This document shows positions 34,262-44,811 of a DNA stretch of 64,000 bases, piece after piece. Each line of letters opens with the position of its first letter. The stretch's first letter is position 1. The DNA lies in NCBI GenBank assembly GCA_964036155.1, contig OZ038422.1:34123201-34187200 (forward strand), given 5' to 3'. The notes beneath the pieces are model-generated. The model saw nothing but the letters and a program-made list of their open reading frames with translations. It searched no databases and was not told where the DNA came from. The stretch comes from Diploscapter coronatus (Eukaryota; Nematoda; Chromadorea; Rhabditida; Rhabditidae). The translations under genes and the position numbers were made by a program.

Positions 34262-36906
34262 ATGTATGGGTGTATTGAATTTAACCCTTATGCAAAGGAT
34301 TATGAAATTTGTAAAGGTGAATTTATCTTTCAGTTCACTTATTCTTACATACTATTCTGCATTGTTTTTTTTTTATAAACCTCGGTAACGATTTACTATT
34401 TTAGAATTTTTCACATCAGATTCACCACCTTACAAATTTATCGTTATATGGAAAACTGCCCTACTTAATGAAGATATATTTGGTGCAGGTCAGTTAAATA
34501 GTTTTATATCGATGTTATCTTCAAAAAATAAATTCATCTATAGATCTTCAAATCTCGGCCATTTTCTATAGCATCTTATTAATACCGGTTTTTATGGCCA
34601 TATTTATGATGTATCGGTTTTTTCGAAAACATGGAAAGTTTTCACAATTCGAAAAATTAATAGTCACCTTACTTATTCTACATATACTTTTTTCTATTTG
34701 TTTATCGATAGATGTAAGTTTTATACTATCATTATTTTATTATGATATTTTCAATATATGCATTGAAACAGGATAACACTTTAGTTTTCGTTTGAAGTCT
34801 ATCATGAAATTTTGCACCTCTGCTGCCGAGATTATAACGCATACCAGGTAAGATAATTTAAAATTTTATCCACGTGTATCAATCAATACCTATCTACAGT
34901 TTAAGCGAATCGTTTAAAATATCATCTGCGTTGCTACAGAAAAGTCAACATTTTGTGAAATAGTATGGATCGTATTATTGTAGTTTTCCACACATTATTT
35001 CGCCATAATGTCTCTACTTTTCTGTCGCAACTTTTCCAAATAACTAAAATAACAACTTATTTGAAATAGAAAGTTGACTTAAATCTAATATAGTTAAAAT
35101 TTTGCATTGTCAGCTGATAAATGGAATTGTAGGAATTGAATGCGTTATTTGGTATTCTTGAAAAGTCGTTATTAATTATGGCCATAAAATTTGTTTCGAC
35201 CGCAGCTACGATATATAGAGCTAGGACGTTTTCACTGTTAGAAATTCTTCCACATGTATATGTCAGTTGTGATACAAAATGATTCAATTTAGTCACCGCA
35301 GCGAAAAACTAACTCAGCTATTTTCCATTATATTTTGGACATTAGTCGGATTTAATATTATCTTTGGTTGTATTCCCCTACTAATTTATTTTGCAATGGC
35401 CTACTTGAACGATAATGAAATTGTTCATCTTGATGGTACACAATATGCAATAGCTCTTGAACAATGGATTGTAAGTTGAACGAATATTGTCAAAATAAAG
35501 ATTATTAATGTCAATTATGTAGATAATTTTTAGAATCTTTACGATGCGATATCTCCATCCATAACAACTTATGCTCAGACGATAATTAGCATTGCCGCGT
35601 TTATTTATCTAAAGCGACGTTTTAAGGCGTATGGCAATCTGAGCCAAAGTGCAAGAAATTCTGAACGACGCTTAAATAGATACCTGATGGCGAGTGTAAG
35701 TTACCCTGGTCAATGTTGCATCATAGTATGTTGAAAATGAATATGCATAACGTTTAGATTTTATGCGAATTGGTAACAAATAATTTAAGTATTGTTCAAC
35801 TATACAATTTTTGCATTATTCGGGACCATCAGAAACAGAAGGCTGTAGGTAGGGTGTTCTCTTAATCTTTTAACTTAGATATTTTAAACATCTTGTGTAA
35901 AATTAATTATGTTTTCGTTGTAATAATCTTTCCATGTGTAATGAGTCTGTTAAGAGGACGAATCTGTGTAAGTAATTGATTTCTTAAACTTGGTTAATCA
36001 TCAAATCACGCATTCGTTTATATTTGTAACCAATCTCTGGTTGAAAATGCCGAGATTCGTTACAGAGAATACTAAATGACTCATTCAAAAACAATTTTGA
36101 TGAAATTTATAATTCCTAAGCTATTTTATCCCCTTGTATAAGCCATAGCATAAATTAACTAGTTTCATAGCTTCAAAGTTAGAGGTTTGAGAGAACTTAC
36201 TGGAATATATTTAGATAGATGTTTGACCGATGCACCTTTGTTAAGCAATGTGATATTGTATTCACGAGTAAGCGTTATTAATAACAACTTTTCATATTAA
36301 AACAAAAGAAATGGAAAGGCCTGTTTTACCAACATATATCTTGAAAATATGTGCTGAGAAATCCTAAAGGAACGTTCTAAATAGTGAATCCTTCGACCTT
36401 ACCACTATTTCCATAGACGATAATCATTTTTGCGTCGGATAGGAGGCACATAAATGTTGCTTTGAATTTTTGAGAATAGAACTCGGCTAATCATGCCTGA
36501 AGGAACCAAAATATCCCTTTCGCGTTATGTGCCTAGAAAGAGCAACTGTGAAATTAGGATGTTTTCTGAATAAACTTTGAGCAGTATACTTTTCTAACAT
36601 AAGAAATGGACCCACACTAAAATGAGTTAAATTTTCTACCAAGAAAACATTTTAAAAACTTTCAGAGCATTTTTCTCGCTATGTACATAAATGGATCGAA
36701 CTTCCAAATAATTCCCCTGTTTTTCTTAGTGAGAGGATTGATCAAGGTAGTTTGTGTACATATACATGCAAAAGAAAAAGGGACAATTTTAGAAGAGAAA
36801 CACTACTGTATCACCGACTAACAATAAGAAAGAATTAGTCGAAGTTATTGGAGTTAGACCTCATCGTCCGGAGCAACTGCAGGCGAATAATATTTTCTCA
36901 TCATGA
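34262..36906 (+). CDS. Nematode seven-helix serpentine receptor (chemoreceptor-like)
   Basis: Model exons: 34262-34316, 34405-34488, 34544-34713, 34785-34847, 35133-35255, 35318-35470, 35534-35695, 35758-35844, 36666-36746, 36793-36906, giving 363 aa with closed phases. The extracellular N terminus is followed by hydrophobic segments with ISAIFYSILLIPVFMAIFMM, KLIVTLLILHILFSICLSI, SLLIMAIKFVSTAATIYRAR, LFSIIFWTLVGFNIIFGCIP, SITTYAQTIISIAAFIYLKR, a weaker one around LVTNNLSIVQLYNFCII and a last one around FQIIPLFFLV. A basic hydrophilic tail ends NIFSS. A basic third loop (KRRFKAYGNLSQSARNSERR) is typical. An alternative 3' end exists: a donor at 35848 joined to 35879-35979 also stays open with a helix KINYVFVVIIFPCVMSLL. 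The subfamily (srv, srw, srx and similar) was not determined. Codons are AT-rich, unlike PLAA. Confidence 0.65.
34928..35031. repeat. Palindrome in receptor intron 4
   Basis: GCGTTGCTACAGAAAAGTCA plus ACATTTTGTGAAATAG at the left is inverted at the right as CATTATTTCGCCATAATGTC plus TCTACTTTTCTGTCGCAAC: arms of nearly 40 bases at about 80% identity. MITE-like. Confidence 0.65.
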
Positions 36907-37632
36907 GCCATGATCTGAACTTATGGTAAAATGTGAAAAAAAAAAACGTTCTATATGTATAGACAAAGTTTATACAACTCATCACTGCTTAGTTTTTTTT
37001 TACTTGAATTGATTTATTCATTTTACTTTGTTAATTCAAATGTATTCCGAAATTATCTAATTTGTCGACTGTTCAATAAAAACATTGCTTATTCATTCTG
37101 TTCGAAGATAGCTGACATCAGCGTGTAGCATCTTAGCTTGTAAGATAAAATTCATGCATTACTGGTATCAGAGTACAGTCTACGTACACCAATTATCTTA
37201 TTAAAGTCACCTTATGGATATCTGAAAATTCGGACTAATTGTAATTGAAGCGATACCACTGTTTACAAAGTATTAATTTGAGTGAAGAAACTCCGTCGGA
37301 AAACAAGCTAGTTTTAAAAGTGAATATCAGTAAGGACCAAAGTCGGTATAAAACGGGTTGCAAATTGGGCCGATTTTCACATATGTTGTTCAGTTTTTCA
37401 CACTGATGATCATGGTGTGGTTTTTTTCTCGAAGATGATCACTAATTACCGTACTTTCTGGATAACTCACTTTAGAGTGGATATTTTCGAGGAGTGTGTT
37501 AGCATAAGTTGATCAATTTTCAATATGCTATCAATTATGTATCATTTTTCGTGAATTTATTCGACCGCATTTAAAACAAATTAGACTTTCTGGTAATAAT
37601 ATTATCGCAAACAATGGAGAGTAAATGACAGG

Positions 37633-37724
37633 ATCAGGGTTGTCTGAGGTTCGAAAAAATCGAACTTGAACTTAACTGAACTTCCAGACAGTTCGAAGTT
37701 CAGTTCAGTTCGTACAACCCTGAT
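37633..37724. repeat. Palindrome with AGGGTTGT...ACAACCCT ends
   Basis: ATCAGGGTTGTCTGAGGTTC at the left and CAGTTCGTACAACCCTGAT at the right, with GAACTGAACTTCGAAC-type internal pairing. It lies between the receptor and kelch genes, where no exon was seen from 36907 to 37892. Confidence 0.6.
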
Positions 37725-37892
37725 TAAAAGGAATAGTTATTTCAGTTGCAATTATCCTTCATCACTCTTGGATGTCTTCGAGAGTTGTTTGTATTATGTG
37801 CACCAAATTAGAATATACGAAATTGAATAAAGATATTTTTTTATTAAAATCATATGAAATTACGAAAATTTAATGTGTTGAAATTGGAAATT

Positions 37893-39058
37893 TCAGATAT
37901 TAAATTTTCCAACTTCACGCCACTTATTCGTTTGTGGATCGTATTCCTCAATTGAATTACAAAAATTTTCCAATTCTTCTTGAAATCTATGTTAACAAAT
38001 ATTTAGTATAAAGATGCAAAATCTCAACTCACCCTCCGATTGCAAACAATTTCCCGTTAGCAGCAATAAGTGAATGATCCTTTCTTGCATAATTCATATC
38101 AGTGATCCGAGAAATTCGACTGTCAACTGGAGCTGAGGGATCGAAACACAGGCACGATTTCAATACATTAGGATAACTAAATATATAATGATACATTATT
38201 TATCATACAAAACTAGCGACTTCCATCCTCCAGTTATGTAAATTTTTCCATTTAGCGATGCAACTCCGAAATAAATTCGTCTTTCTAGAATCTCTCCAAT
38301 TTCAATCCATTCCCGTTCATCGTCTGATAATCGATATATTTTTTTACTATCTTCTCCATCGATAACTGAATATCCATGATTACAATAATGAATATGATAT
38401 AATGTGACCATATAAAATCCCATCGCATGTTATTGTTTGAGCCCAACTAATTGGAAGAGGAAAAGTAGGTCCTGTTTGCCAATTTTCACCTATTAAAACC
38501 TGAATAAACTATTTCATGGACTTTCACTCGATCTTCTTACATCAATTCGATTCGTATCTTTCAATGATATTTTAGGATCCCTTCCACCCAAATAATACAA
38601 TTTGTCTTTGAAATAAGCCACAGATGCACATTCACGCCATTCAGGAGGAGCTGAACCTGTAAAATTTTTTGAATCGATCATTCATGGATTTGTTGAGCAG
38701 ACCTTTTGAAACTATTCGTGTATTCAAGTCATATATTTCAAATGATTTAGTCCAGCTATTAATTCCAAAAATCTGAAGTCTAAGAAATTATTCAAAATAA
38801 CAAACATAAGGATTTACTTTATTCTGTGTAATTGCTACTTGATATGACCAATACCAATGGTTGAATTTTGTAATCTCTTCGACCGAGAAAGTATATGAAT
38901 TGAATAAGCATATTCTTCCTTCAGCTCTGTTATTATTTGGAGAATATACTAAATTATTACGAATCGTTTCAAAGTTTCTTACTTAACTTTCAACATAATT
39001 TCTTACAATAAAATAAAATTATATGAGAATTCTTGATATTCCGGCATAATTCAATCAT
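37893..39058 (-). CDS. Kelch-repeat protein without BTB domain
   Basis: 280 aa from eight exons: 39058-39007, 38948-38818, 38772-38703, 38656-38541, 38499-38409, 38365-38221, 38176-38033, 37986-37893; phases close. Three of the introns are only 43-68 bases. Degenerate kelch blades are visible: FEIYDLNTR, KDKLYYLGGRDPKIS, LNGKIYITGGW, NGKLFAIGG and IEEYDPQTNKWREVGKF, the classic GG ... YDP-NKW pattern. Animal kelch proteins are usually BTB-BACK-kelch Cullin-3 adaptors, but there is no room here for a BTB domain: the stop of the upstream Hsp70-like gene is 74 bases before the start. It may act as a free beta-propeller. AT-rich codons. The donor of exon 38365-38221 has a second candidate in the same phase. 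Confidence 0.72.
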
Positions 39059-39132
39059 TGTATTATTAATAAATGGGATTTCAATTCCTTTCTAAAATTA
39101 TCACTTTCATTTTAGTAATGAGTTATTTATCT

Positions 39133-41030
39133 TCAAGCCTCTAAAGCAGATGCAATAATTGCAGCTCCATGCGCTATAGCCTCTTCAGGATTGGCATTGT
39201 ATCTTAATTTTGTCTGACCAAATTTATATGACAAAAGTTCTTGAATTTTTAGAATTCGAGTTGATCCACCAACCAGAATCTATAAATTCCATATTCAGTG
39301 AAAACACATAACAGTCTTTTTCGAATAATAAAATTACCACATTGTCAATTTTTTCTGCCGAGATTAGTGCAATTCGTAGAGCCCTTTCAACCATTTCCAT
39401 CGCTTTATCGAATAAATCTTTGCAGAGTTGGTTGAAGTTAGATCGCGAAATTTTCACATTCACGCTTATATTATCATTGATATCCAACTGCAAAATATTA
39501 ATTCCATTTCAGAATCAATAAAATTAACATTTCTTACGTTGACATTGTACGATTCTATTTGAAATGACAGTGATTCTTTCGCTTCTTTGCACACTCTCCG
39601 TAATCGTTTCATCAACTTTGGCCGTCGCGACATATCATATTTTTTCGATTTCTTAAATTCTTCGATTACGTATTTCATAATTCTTTCGTCGAAATCTTGA
39701 CCGCCTAGGTGATATAATTTACAAACCATAAGGTAAGTAGCGTAATAACAAACCTAAATGAGCATCACCACACACTGACTTCACATCAAATTTTCCGTTT
39801 TTAATTTCCGCGATACTAATATCTAGGGTCCCTGAAAATTTCAATTCATAAATAAATACATATATTGCCATAATGATCAAATGATCGGAATCAAATTATT
39901 GTCTTAATTGACATTTTCTAATTGTCTTGTATTAATTCCTTGAAGATCTAAACCTTTTACTCTTAACGATGATCATTCGCATATAAATTTCAATTTTCTT
40001 CCAAAGCAACATATAATATTCAAATATATTCTAACCTCCTCCAAAATCAAAGACCATAATCGTTGAATCAGTTATCCTCATTCTGTTGTAATAAGCAATT
40101 GCAGCTGCCGTCGGTTCTTCCAACAGATATTTCAGATCGAGTCCAGCCATTTGAATCGCTCTTATCGTCGCATTGATTTGGTCATTATTGAAGAAGGCAG
40201 GAACTGTCACGACTGCTCCAGTTACTCCCTTTTCGGGCAAATATCTCTGAAATAAGACAAATTTCAACCTGTTAAATCTAAGAACTAATGCATTTGAAGC
40301 TCGGAGTTCTGAATTCTATTTTTCAGAATTAGGAAAATACCTCTGCAAACGTTTTCAGCTTCTTCAAAATCTCAGCAGAAACCTCTTCAGGTCGAAGAAA
40401 CCTCTCATTTGGTTGATCTGCGTTAAGTACATAACCAACGACTCTCTAAATATGAAATTATTATTGCAAGTTTTTTTGAGAAAATGCAAACATTTCTTGT
40501 TTCGACTCTGAAAGGTAAAAATGATTCTTCATCAGGCAGAAATGCATCATTCAGAACGTTATAGCCAATTAGTCGTTTTGAATCTGAATTTATCGAATTA
40601 AAAACATCAAAATAACGTTAAAAACCGTATAAAACATTAGATATGTCAGTATTTGCAGTTAATGCCGGATTTCCAACGAGAATTTCGGTACTGCAGTAGG
40701 TGATCACGGAAGGGATGATGAATTTACCTGAAATAGCCAAATTTTCAGGTACACAATATTTAAAGAATATTTGAATTTAACTAAAAAGGATTTAAAGGTA
40801 AGCTTAAACCTATGAATTACAAAATATATGTTCATTTAATTTTTATTACAAAACTATTTTTTAACAAGTTTATCGATGAAAAAATTCCCAAATGAATGTT
40901 TCTAATGCTAATAAAAATAAATAAAATGACCATCATCACACTGAATGGAAGTAGGCCGTTCATCCCGTCCATCCTCAATTACAGAAACACACGAATATGT
41001 TGTGCCCAAATCGATGCCGATATAGACCAT
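39133..41030 (-). CDS. Hsp70-like ATPase domain protein lacking the substrate-binding domain
   Basis: 383 aa from nine exons: 41030-40931, 40727-40626, 40583-40492, 40445-40341, 40246-40036, 39831-39754, 39704-39538, 39487-39338, 39279-39133. It is a full actin-like nucleotide-binding domain: GIDLGTTYSCVSV at residues 5-17, DSKRLIG with the catalytic-lysine position, AVVTVPAFFNNDQ, LEEPTAAAIAYY, VFDFGGGTLDISI, DAHLGGQDFDERI and ILVGGSTRILKIQELL, then NPEEAIAHGAAIIASALEA and stop. Hsp70s continue for about 250 residues as linker and peptide-binding domain; here the stop follows the ATPase domain. The known NBD-only Hsp70 (STCH/HSPA13) has a signal peptide, which this one lacks, so it is predicted cytosolic. 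Divergent, AT-rich codons. All nucleotide-contact motifs look intact. Confidence 0.85.
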
Positions 41031-41661
41031 TTTATCCTTTAAATTTTTAAGAATTAAAATTTGTATTGATTTAGAAAATAAATCCTACATTGATATGTAA
41101 ACAAAAAATCAATAGTAATTAGGAGCAAGAAAGCAAGCTTTTACATCGAGTGGGAATTGATAAGAGAATAGTAATGTCGAATATTTTACGAGAAGAAATC
41201 TTATCATAAAATTAATAATTTCGACAAGTAATTAGGAATTAGAAATAAACAAATGAAGGGATTTTAATTGGTTGAACAATAATCTGCTCAATTTTGAATT
41301 TCATCTCGCATGCAAATGAAACATGCTCAGGAGGATGAGAGAGTAAGAAGCTTTAATAAATATTAAAAGCAGGGCCGTTAGAAGTTCCAAAAATGAGACT
41401 TTCCTACCAATTTTGAGCATGTTCCGTTGTACACACATTGTCTACGTTCTTTTCCAAGTTCTTTCAAATTTTACACGATAAGTAAAGTTATTTTTCCTTC
41501 TAGAATTAGAATAGATTTTGTTGTGATCGAATTGGTTGAACTGCTTTATGTTGTGATGTGATTAATTTTGTAATTAGTCGCTTCATTATTTCAGTGTTAG
41601 TTTCAAACCTCCACTTCAAAATCCACCCACCTAGCCTTTACAATTTTCAGACTGCAGCAGA
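41031..41661. promoter_or_regulatory. Divergent intergenic region Hsp70-like / four-helix protein
   Basis: 631 AT-rich bases between outward-facing starts. An acceptor-like AATTTTCAG ends 11 bases before the right-hand ATG, suggesting trans-splicing. No convincing heat-shock element array (repeated nGAAn) was found by eye. Confidence 0.4.
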
Positions 41662-43392
41662 ATGAAGAACAAATCGAAGTCAAAGTCGAAATCGCCTTTG
41701 GGCAACAAGACGAGCGATACAAAGTCGGGGAAAGGCCGACCTGCCACGAGCAAGAGCAAGAACAGTCGGTCGGCGTCGCAAAAGAATGCCACGAAGAGCA
41801 GCAGCAGCAAGTTCGATAGGGTACCTCCTTGTAGGTTCTTCTATTGTTGGATGATGATCAACTCAATCGAGTTTCATAGTTGTTATCCCTTTGGAAAAGT
41901 CATGAAACTTTACGAGGTTTTTCTAAACTACTTCTCTTTTGGTCGATCATTCAAATCATACTTTATCATAATTTTATTGTTTGCATCCATTATCATTTTT
42001 CCAGCTCCAAACGCAGTTCCGAGCTACACCCTGGCCGACAAACTGGCGGAAGAGCGAGACTCGTTCAGTTCCAACAGCGGGCCGGATTGGGATGCGACGC
42101 AGTGGGAATTCACGCGATTCGCAGACGATGTCAACGAGGGTTCCAAGGATGATAATGACGAGGATCTGCACATCGTCAACGACGGCAAAGGTCTGCTGGG
42201 CGAGGACAGACAAGTGCATGTGATGCGCGGTGAGCATCTGCTCAAACGACCGTACATTCTGCTCGCCTTGCTCGGGGTTGAAACGGTAAGAGCTATTTCC
42301 AAGAAAAAAACATCAAAATATTTTCCTCCTTTGAAGTCAAAATCTACATTTATAAATTCATGTTGAAGTTGAATTGTACAAAATGTTTGAAAACTGAAGA
42401 TTTGCCATAAAAATGGAGCACATTCCTGAAAACTGAGTTCGTGCATCAATATTCTTGGATGCTCGCCTTCTTTTAATTAACTGAATTTTTGCAGGCGCTG
42501 TGCGCAGTGTCGATCGGAGTGTGGAGTGGCGCGGCGAAGAACCCGACCGCACCGATGGTCGTCGCGCTCGTCAACCTCATCATCTGCTTCCTCACTCTCG
42601 CTGTGCTCATTTTCACCGAGGTACGCTCATTCTTTTCCTTACTGTTGATTGTTTTACTCAATCTATCTTCCTTCTGTATTCTATTATATAATTTTTAACA
42701 GTCTCAGAGATGCGATGCGCGAACTTTTATTTGATCAGTTGAAATTCATCAAATTTTCGTCTATTGATAATAATAAATGTCTTTGCAGAGTTTTCGTTGG
42801 CAAGTGCGAAAAGTCGATCGTGGCGATGACAACTGGAAGTACTCGACTCCACCCAAATGGCGTTTTCTCGTGAGTTTTTTCTTCAAGTTTGAGACTTTCA
42901 AAATTTGTATTTTATTTTGTTTTAAAGTAGTTATGAAAAGGCATACGAATTTTGCAAGCTAAATTTTAGCCTTCTGTATTATTCTCATCGGATTTCTTCT
43001 CTGCATTTCATAGTCACTAAAGCTTGATAAAAATACAGAAAGTCCTAGATTTTTGCCTGTAGATGTGAAAGTTTTGAGCTGTTTTCCTTTTCATTGCACT
43101 TTTCTTATCGGCTCCCTGTATTTACAGACGGACAGAAACTACAGGAAAAGCGGAGAAATAAGAAAAAGAGTCGTCTATAAATACAGGAAGCTTTTTGTAT
43201 TTTCTCTATTAGATGTTCGTCTCACACCTGCTGCGTGTGATCTTCGTGTGCGCGAACATCACGATTATGGCATTGGACAACGACCCGGACGGGGGTTCGA
43301 TTGTCGTGCTCGCGATGCAGCCGCTCATGCTGCTCCTCTCACTCGCGCAAATGTATTTCCTTCTCAGACAACACCCCACGAAAGCTATCTAG
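41662..43392 (+). CDS. Unrecognised four-helix membrane protein with basic Ser/Lys-rich N terminus
   Basis: 278 aa from five exons: 41662-41830, 42005-42285, 42495-42620, 42789-42869, 43213-43392, phases closed. Residues 1-56 are a low-complexity Lys/Ser tract (KNKSKSKSKSPLG...). They are followed by an acidic segment (ADDVNEGSKDDNDED), then four hydrophobic helices: PYILLALLGVETALCAVSIG, APMVVALVNLIICFLTLAVL, FLMFVSHLLRVIFVCANITI and SIVVLAMQPLMLLLSLAQMY, ending RQHPTKAI. The cytosolic N terminus and four spans resemble small tetraspan proteins, but no family was recognised. GC-rich codon choice like the housekeeping genes. It sits divergently to the Hsp70-like gene. Intron 4 carries two family A hairpins. 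Confidence 0.75.
42969..43192. repeat. Two adjacent family A palindromes in intron 4
   Basis: First hairpin: CCTTCTGTATTATTCTCATC ... GATAAAAATACAGAAAG (42969-43046). Second: CTCCCTGTATTTACAGACGG ... CGTCTATAAATACAGGAAG (43113-43192). Both share the CTGTATTT / AAATACAG inverted ends of the family. Confidence 0.65.
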
Positions 43393-43798
43393 TCGATCAA
43401 CAATACACTTCTCAGAAAGTCCATACCACTTTAAATGTTTATACACTAATTGCATAAAAAGTGCATGAACTTCCCAAATGCACATGGTGTGTGAACTGCG
43501 AGTTTTTCAAGAAGCCCTACAAAACCAGCCCCATGTTCCCAAAAGATACGTACATTAATTGAATGAAGGCTTTATTCGGATTCATTTCATAATTTATTGA
43601 AATAAGAGATCTATGAGGTTTTGAGATAAAGATGGAAAGACGAATTTTGAGATTTTTTCCTATTTTGTCAAGAACATTGCATTGCACACTTTATCATTTG
43701 TACTTGTTACTATTTGAACAAATTTACGCAATTTCATTGTATGCTAATTTTGCTGTAAAATGACAAAGTGTTGCACTATCTAAAAACTACTGCCTAAA

Positions 43799-44811
43799 TC
43801 ACTCTTGGCCCTTGACATTCGGGTTTGTCTCTAAGTATTCCTTGAAGCAGTACCGGATCTTGTCGAACTGCGACAGACACACGATGTACTTCAGATAGTC
43901 TGTCGGCACTCCTCTCTTCGTTTGGCAGTAAACTACGCAGGCCGGCAGCACCTGAAGGGTGGTGATTCATCATTAGTTTGGAATTAGTAATTCAATCTCC
44001 AACCTGTTGTCGTTGGCAGCAAGGGGTATGATCTTGGCGAGATGAAGCACAGTCCCACCTAAGTTAGAACATAAATTTCTAATCAAATACGAAGAAATTG
44101 AGATCGAGATTTTTGAATAGTTTTCGAGAACTAACTGCAAAATTCACTTGAATGCTTACATTTGTCCCACAGTCGGTCCCTTCGGAGCGCATTCAGCCAT
44201 GAATCCAATCACCTAAAATAGGAAAGGCATAATTTTGAAGATCAGCTACTTTTCACTTACCTGATTCGAACTCAACGCGTTGAAATCGCAATACTTCCTT
44301 CTGCACTCGGGATCTGCGTCTTTCAGCGTTCGGCAGCAGGTTCTTAGCTTTTGGTTGGCATTTCTTTGACCGGGAATTCCGTATCTAAATTGATAAAATA
44401 GAGTTGATCTTCAGTATTTCGTCGGTGATATTAGTCTTTATTAAAAGTGGTAAATCGGAAAAGGATCCCCAATTTTAAATAGTTTTGCCATTAGGAAAAA
44501 TTGAAGTGAAGCTGAAGAACTGGTGATTCTTACATTTCTCTCCATCTCTGTCGAGCAGTTTGTGCCGGTGAGATGTCCGTATTCGCTGCTAACTGCGCAG
44601 GTTGTTGCCAGTTTTGTTGTTGCCAGTGTTGTTGTTGCCAGTTTTGTTGCTGCCAATTTGGTTGTTGCCAGTTTGGCTGTTGCAAATTTTGTTGTGGAAT
44701 TGCGGGTGATTGCGAATTCCACGCTTGGAAGGGATTCCAGTTCCATTGGCTGTCGACGAGTAGAGGCAGGACGGGGAGAAGAGAGATCGTGAGGAGATAA
44801 GATAGTGACAT
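43799..44811 (-). CDS. Secreted DB-module protein with Trp/Gln repeats
   Basis: 220 aa from five exons: 44811-44534, 44384-44261, 44212-44160, 44058-44004, 43951-43799. The signal peptide is [21 protein letters not shown]. Residues 45-75 are tandem NWQQ(P/Q) units. The C-terminal 115 residues hold 12 cysteines in the nematode DB-module order (CC..C..C..C..C..CC..C..C..C..C), including [50 protein letters not shown] and [14 protein letters not shown]. The module is known mainly from nematodes and is secreted or attached outside cells; its molecular function is not established. Because the repeat is periodic, the opposite strand shows a spurious Cys-rich open frame. Confidence 0.88.

Noticed and set aside
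41031..41661. Heat-shock elements upstream of the Hsp70-like gene
   Set aside because: Scattered GAA/TTC triplets are present, but no array of three properly spaced inverted nGAAn units was found.
44573..44800. Plus-strand cysteine-rich frame ([12 protein letters not shown] pattern)
   Set aside because: Antisense of the Trp/Gln repeat in the DB-module gene; periodicity alone creates the pattern.
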